Origin: Papaver somniferum
Lineage: Eukaryota; Streptophyta; Magnoliopsida; Ranunculales; Papaveraceae
Assembly: GCF_003573695.1 (NCBI RefSeq)
Contig: NC_039359.1
Span: forward strand, 115,699,849-115,763,848
Direction of reading: 5' to 3'
Length of the DNA stretch: 64,000 nucleotides
How positions within the stretch are numbered: position 1 is the stretch's first letter; every line of letters starts with the position of its first letter. Both the position numbers and the translations under genes were made by a program. Shown piece after piece: positions 61,649-64,000 of the stretch. The notes beneath the pieces were generated by a model. The model did no database searches and had not been told where the DNA came from. It worked only from the letters and a program-made list of their open reading frames with translations.

Positions 61649-63415
61649 TGGCCAAAGCTAAAAATTGGATCCATGTCCAAAGTTAGGGTTTGGTGCAGTG
61701 GAAGAATTAGGGCTTGGCTTGGCCAAGGCTCCGTGGAAGAATTCGTCGTGGAAGAATTAGGGTTTGGCGTGGCCAAAACTTGGCGCCGTGGAGTCGGACC
61801 CACATGTGGCAACATTGGACTTGTTGCCACGCCAATCTCTTTGCTATGGGAAACGTTATTTGGCTTTGGTAGAAATTTGCCCAAATTAAGGTTTGGCATG
61901 TTGAAACCCTAATTAGTGCACGTGGTATGCGGCTGCGGCATGGCGCCACTTTTGTGTAAATAGCGCCATGGCTATGCCAAAGGAACTATGACAAGGCCAT
62001 ATTGTGGAAACGGCCACAGGATTAAGAATTGTCGAGGGTGGCTATTTATGGCAGGTTGCCACGAAGTGGCATGTTTGCGAGGTAGCATGTTGGGAAGTTG
62101 TCGCGGTAGAGTGGCATGTTGGCATGCTACCGCGTAGAGTGGCATGTTGGCATGCTGACCAATATGTTGTTGTGGTAGGGCGCGTTTGGCTTGTCAGTTT
62201 AGCATGGTGGCGCGGTAGGGTGCGTTTGGTCTTTAATGTATGGTGGCAAGTTCAGAGCAACTTGATTGGCCCAAAAGGGGGCCGACCAAACATAGGGAGC
62301 GACTATACTTCTGGTGAGAGTATGGCGAGTTTAAAACGACCTGATTGGTCAAGGAAATAGGGTCGGGGCGTGTCCAATGGCGCTAGCTGGCCTCGGGCAT
62401 GGCCATGCCTCTTTTTGCTGATGCGACTCCCTGTTTTTTCTTATTCTGAGCGAGGTTCTGCACCTGCTAATCCATGGCAGATTAATTACTTAGTTTGCTT
62501 AGGCTTAATTTTGACAAGCGAGGTCTGGTATATTGCGCGAAGCGCAAAACCCTAACTTCTGCAAGTTAGTCAGGACGATTGACTGAACTCTATGTGTCGA
62601 CACGGAGCTCTTTTAAGTTCGTTGCCAGAGAGCAGTATGCTTTTCTGATTGAATACCTTATGCAGAGATCTTATTCTTGATACTTGGAGATTCGTGCTAC
62701 TCTGCTGCGAGTGAACATGAATCGTCATGCCATATCAACATTAAGAGTTCAGACGGAGAACATAGCATAGAAGGCATTCAGAGGAACTTATATTAAGAAA
62801 ATATACGCGAGGCGCCGAAATTTACAGAACATATGGGATTCGCCAGTCTGGATAAATTTCATGTAAGTATATTGAGCGGCTCAATGAATATGCCAGTGGA
62901 GAGGATAACACACGTGGCTCTGTTTCCTTGCAGAGTGATGCCATGTCACATCAGATGCAAGGTTTTACGATTTTAACCCTAAGCTAAAAACCACCATCAA
63001 CATTAAGTCCCCTGCTTAGCTCGGAACAGTGGCATTGTTGCGGGGTAAGCATGAGATGGTGACTGATGAGGATAAAATCGAAACAACAAGTCATGAAGAG
63101 ATTATCAGGGAGATTTGGCTAACCTTTGTCAGGAGGTATGAAGAATCTGCGATCCCTGCATCGGCGGTTTCGCATAAATTTGGTTTGGCCGTGGGGTGCT
63201 GCCTCAGCACTGCAACTTTGGCTGCTAATTAGCAGAGGTGGTACTGCGACTTGGTCCTCGGAGCGGCAAATATTGCTATCCGTCTAAGTTACGGAATGCA
63301 TGGAGATAGCGCTGTCTTGAACGTCCAAGATGGTGCTTCCTTGACTGGTGGAGATGGCGCTGCTTTGAACGGACAAGATGGTGCTGCTTTGAACGGCTAC
63401 GGAAAGGTGGGTGGC
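61649..63415. other. Repeat-derived region, copy B
   Basis: Counterpart of 27499-29265, including the 24-bp in-frame repeats (about 63310-63400); no gene seen. Confidence 0.5.
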
Positions 63416-63558
63416 GTGGCTAGCTTGGAAGGGCCGATAGCGAGGCTAGATTGGAAGGGCCGATGGCGAGGCTAGCTTGGAAGGGCTGATGGCATGACTA
63501 GCTTGGAAGGGCCAATGGAATGACTAGCTTAGAAGGGCCAATGGCGTGGCTTGCTTGG
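63416..63558 (+). repeat. 26-bp tandem repeat, copy B
   Basis: Counterpart of 29266-29408, same unit number. Confidence 0.85.
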
Positions 63559-63810
63559 CTACATCCATGGAATGGTGCTACTGGTTAGATCCGCGTAGCA
63601 GCGCTGTTGGCTAGGTCTGTGGATCGGTGTTGTTGGCTAGGTCCGTGGAGCGGTGGATGGCACTTGGATGGCTTAGGTCACGGAGAAGCAGAGATGGCAC
63701 GGCTGGCTCCTGATTCGTGGAACAGTGGATGGCGCAAGGAGAATGATAATCACCCCTAAACTTAGATTTTTGGGTATCTCTAGATAGACTAGCTACAATT
63801 TCCTTAATTT

Positions 63811-64000
63811 CTAGATCGTTGGAATCCTGAAATAGTCAATTGCTTCTTCTAGGTTATACTCAAGTGACGCATCCTCACTCATATTTAAATGCTCTACGAG
63901 TTCATTTTCTTCGTCTAATACCATTGTTTCTAAATCGCTAGACTCTAAAACGGTATTCTCAGAATAAACTCGTTCCTTTAAACCATTATCGACTTCGTAA
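63811..64000 (-). pseudogene. gag-like polyprotein of the second LTR element, copy B (cut by window end)
   Basis: Matches 29661-29850, the acidic C-terminal end of the gag-like frame. The rest lies beyond the window. Confidence 0.5.

Overview
The window is nuclear plant DNA, most likely from a eudicot. The evidence is GT-AG introns, a plant-type Stowaway MITE, a hAT element with 8-bp target duplications, a plant L1-type LINE, Ty3/gypsy-type retroelements and a ribosomal-protein gene with a telo-box. I cannot name the species. Almost everything is transposable-element or repeat sequence. I found no intact housekeeping gene, rRNA, tRNA or CRISPR array.

The dominant structure is a direct repeat of about 34.2 kb. 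Bases 1-34317 (copy A) are followed head-to-tail by 34318-64000 (copy B), which matches A 1 to about 29850. The A-to-B offset falls from 34317 to 34150, so B has a net loss of 167 bases. More than half of that loss lies in the first 8.3 kb, and the last 3.9 kb shows no indel. This may be a real tandem duplication, two haplotypes placed end to end, or a circular or misassembled contig.

Layout of copy A, with B repeating it: (1) 328-8816 is a complete non-autonomous Ty3/gypsy-type LTR element on the minus strand. It has 469-470 bp LTRs and a GTGCC target duplication. It encodes a decayed gag-protease and no reverse transcriptase or integrase, and it carries a seven-exon antisense gene near its 3' LTR. 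(2) 9022-11012 holds an unrecognised 126-aa ORF, a member of a small ORF family and a 54-bp tandem duplication. (3) 11021-13193 is a hAT element with perfect 14-bp TIRs and an 8-bp target duplication. It has captured the promoter and first exons of a 40S ribosomal protein S26 (eS26) gene. (4) 13.2-19.1 kb is AT-rich DNA with a Stowaway MITE, a dispersed AT-rich repeat family, the second small-ORF family member, and a 160-codon ORF resembling a retroelement-associated nuclease-like domain. That ORF is bracketed by 122-bp direct repeats. (5) 19151-21715 is a 5'-truncated, dead L1-type LINE on the minus strand. (6) 21.7-29.6 kb is repeat-derived DNA with several degenerate tandem arrays and minisatellites. 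(7) 29.66-34.05 kb is part of a second LTR element on the minus strand (gag-like frame, leader, primer-site candidate, LTR start). Three 730-bp tandem units lie in or beside its LTR.

The genes do not form a pathway. Interest lies in the gene-capturing hAT element, the antisense nuclear-type protein of the gag-only retroelement, the nuclease-like ORF, and the nature of the 34-kb duplication. In several places one copy keeps a reading frame or splice site that the other has lost, so the two copies should be compared before any frame is called dead.
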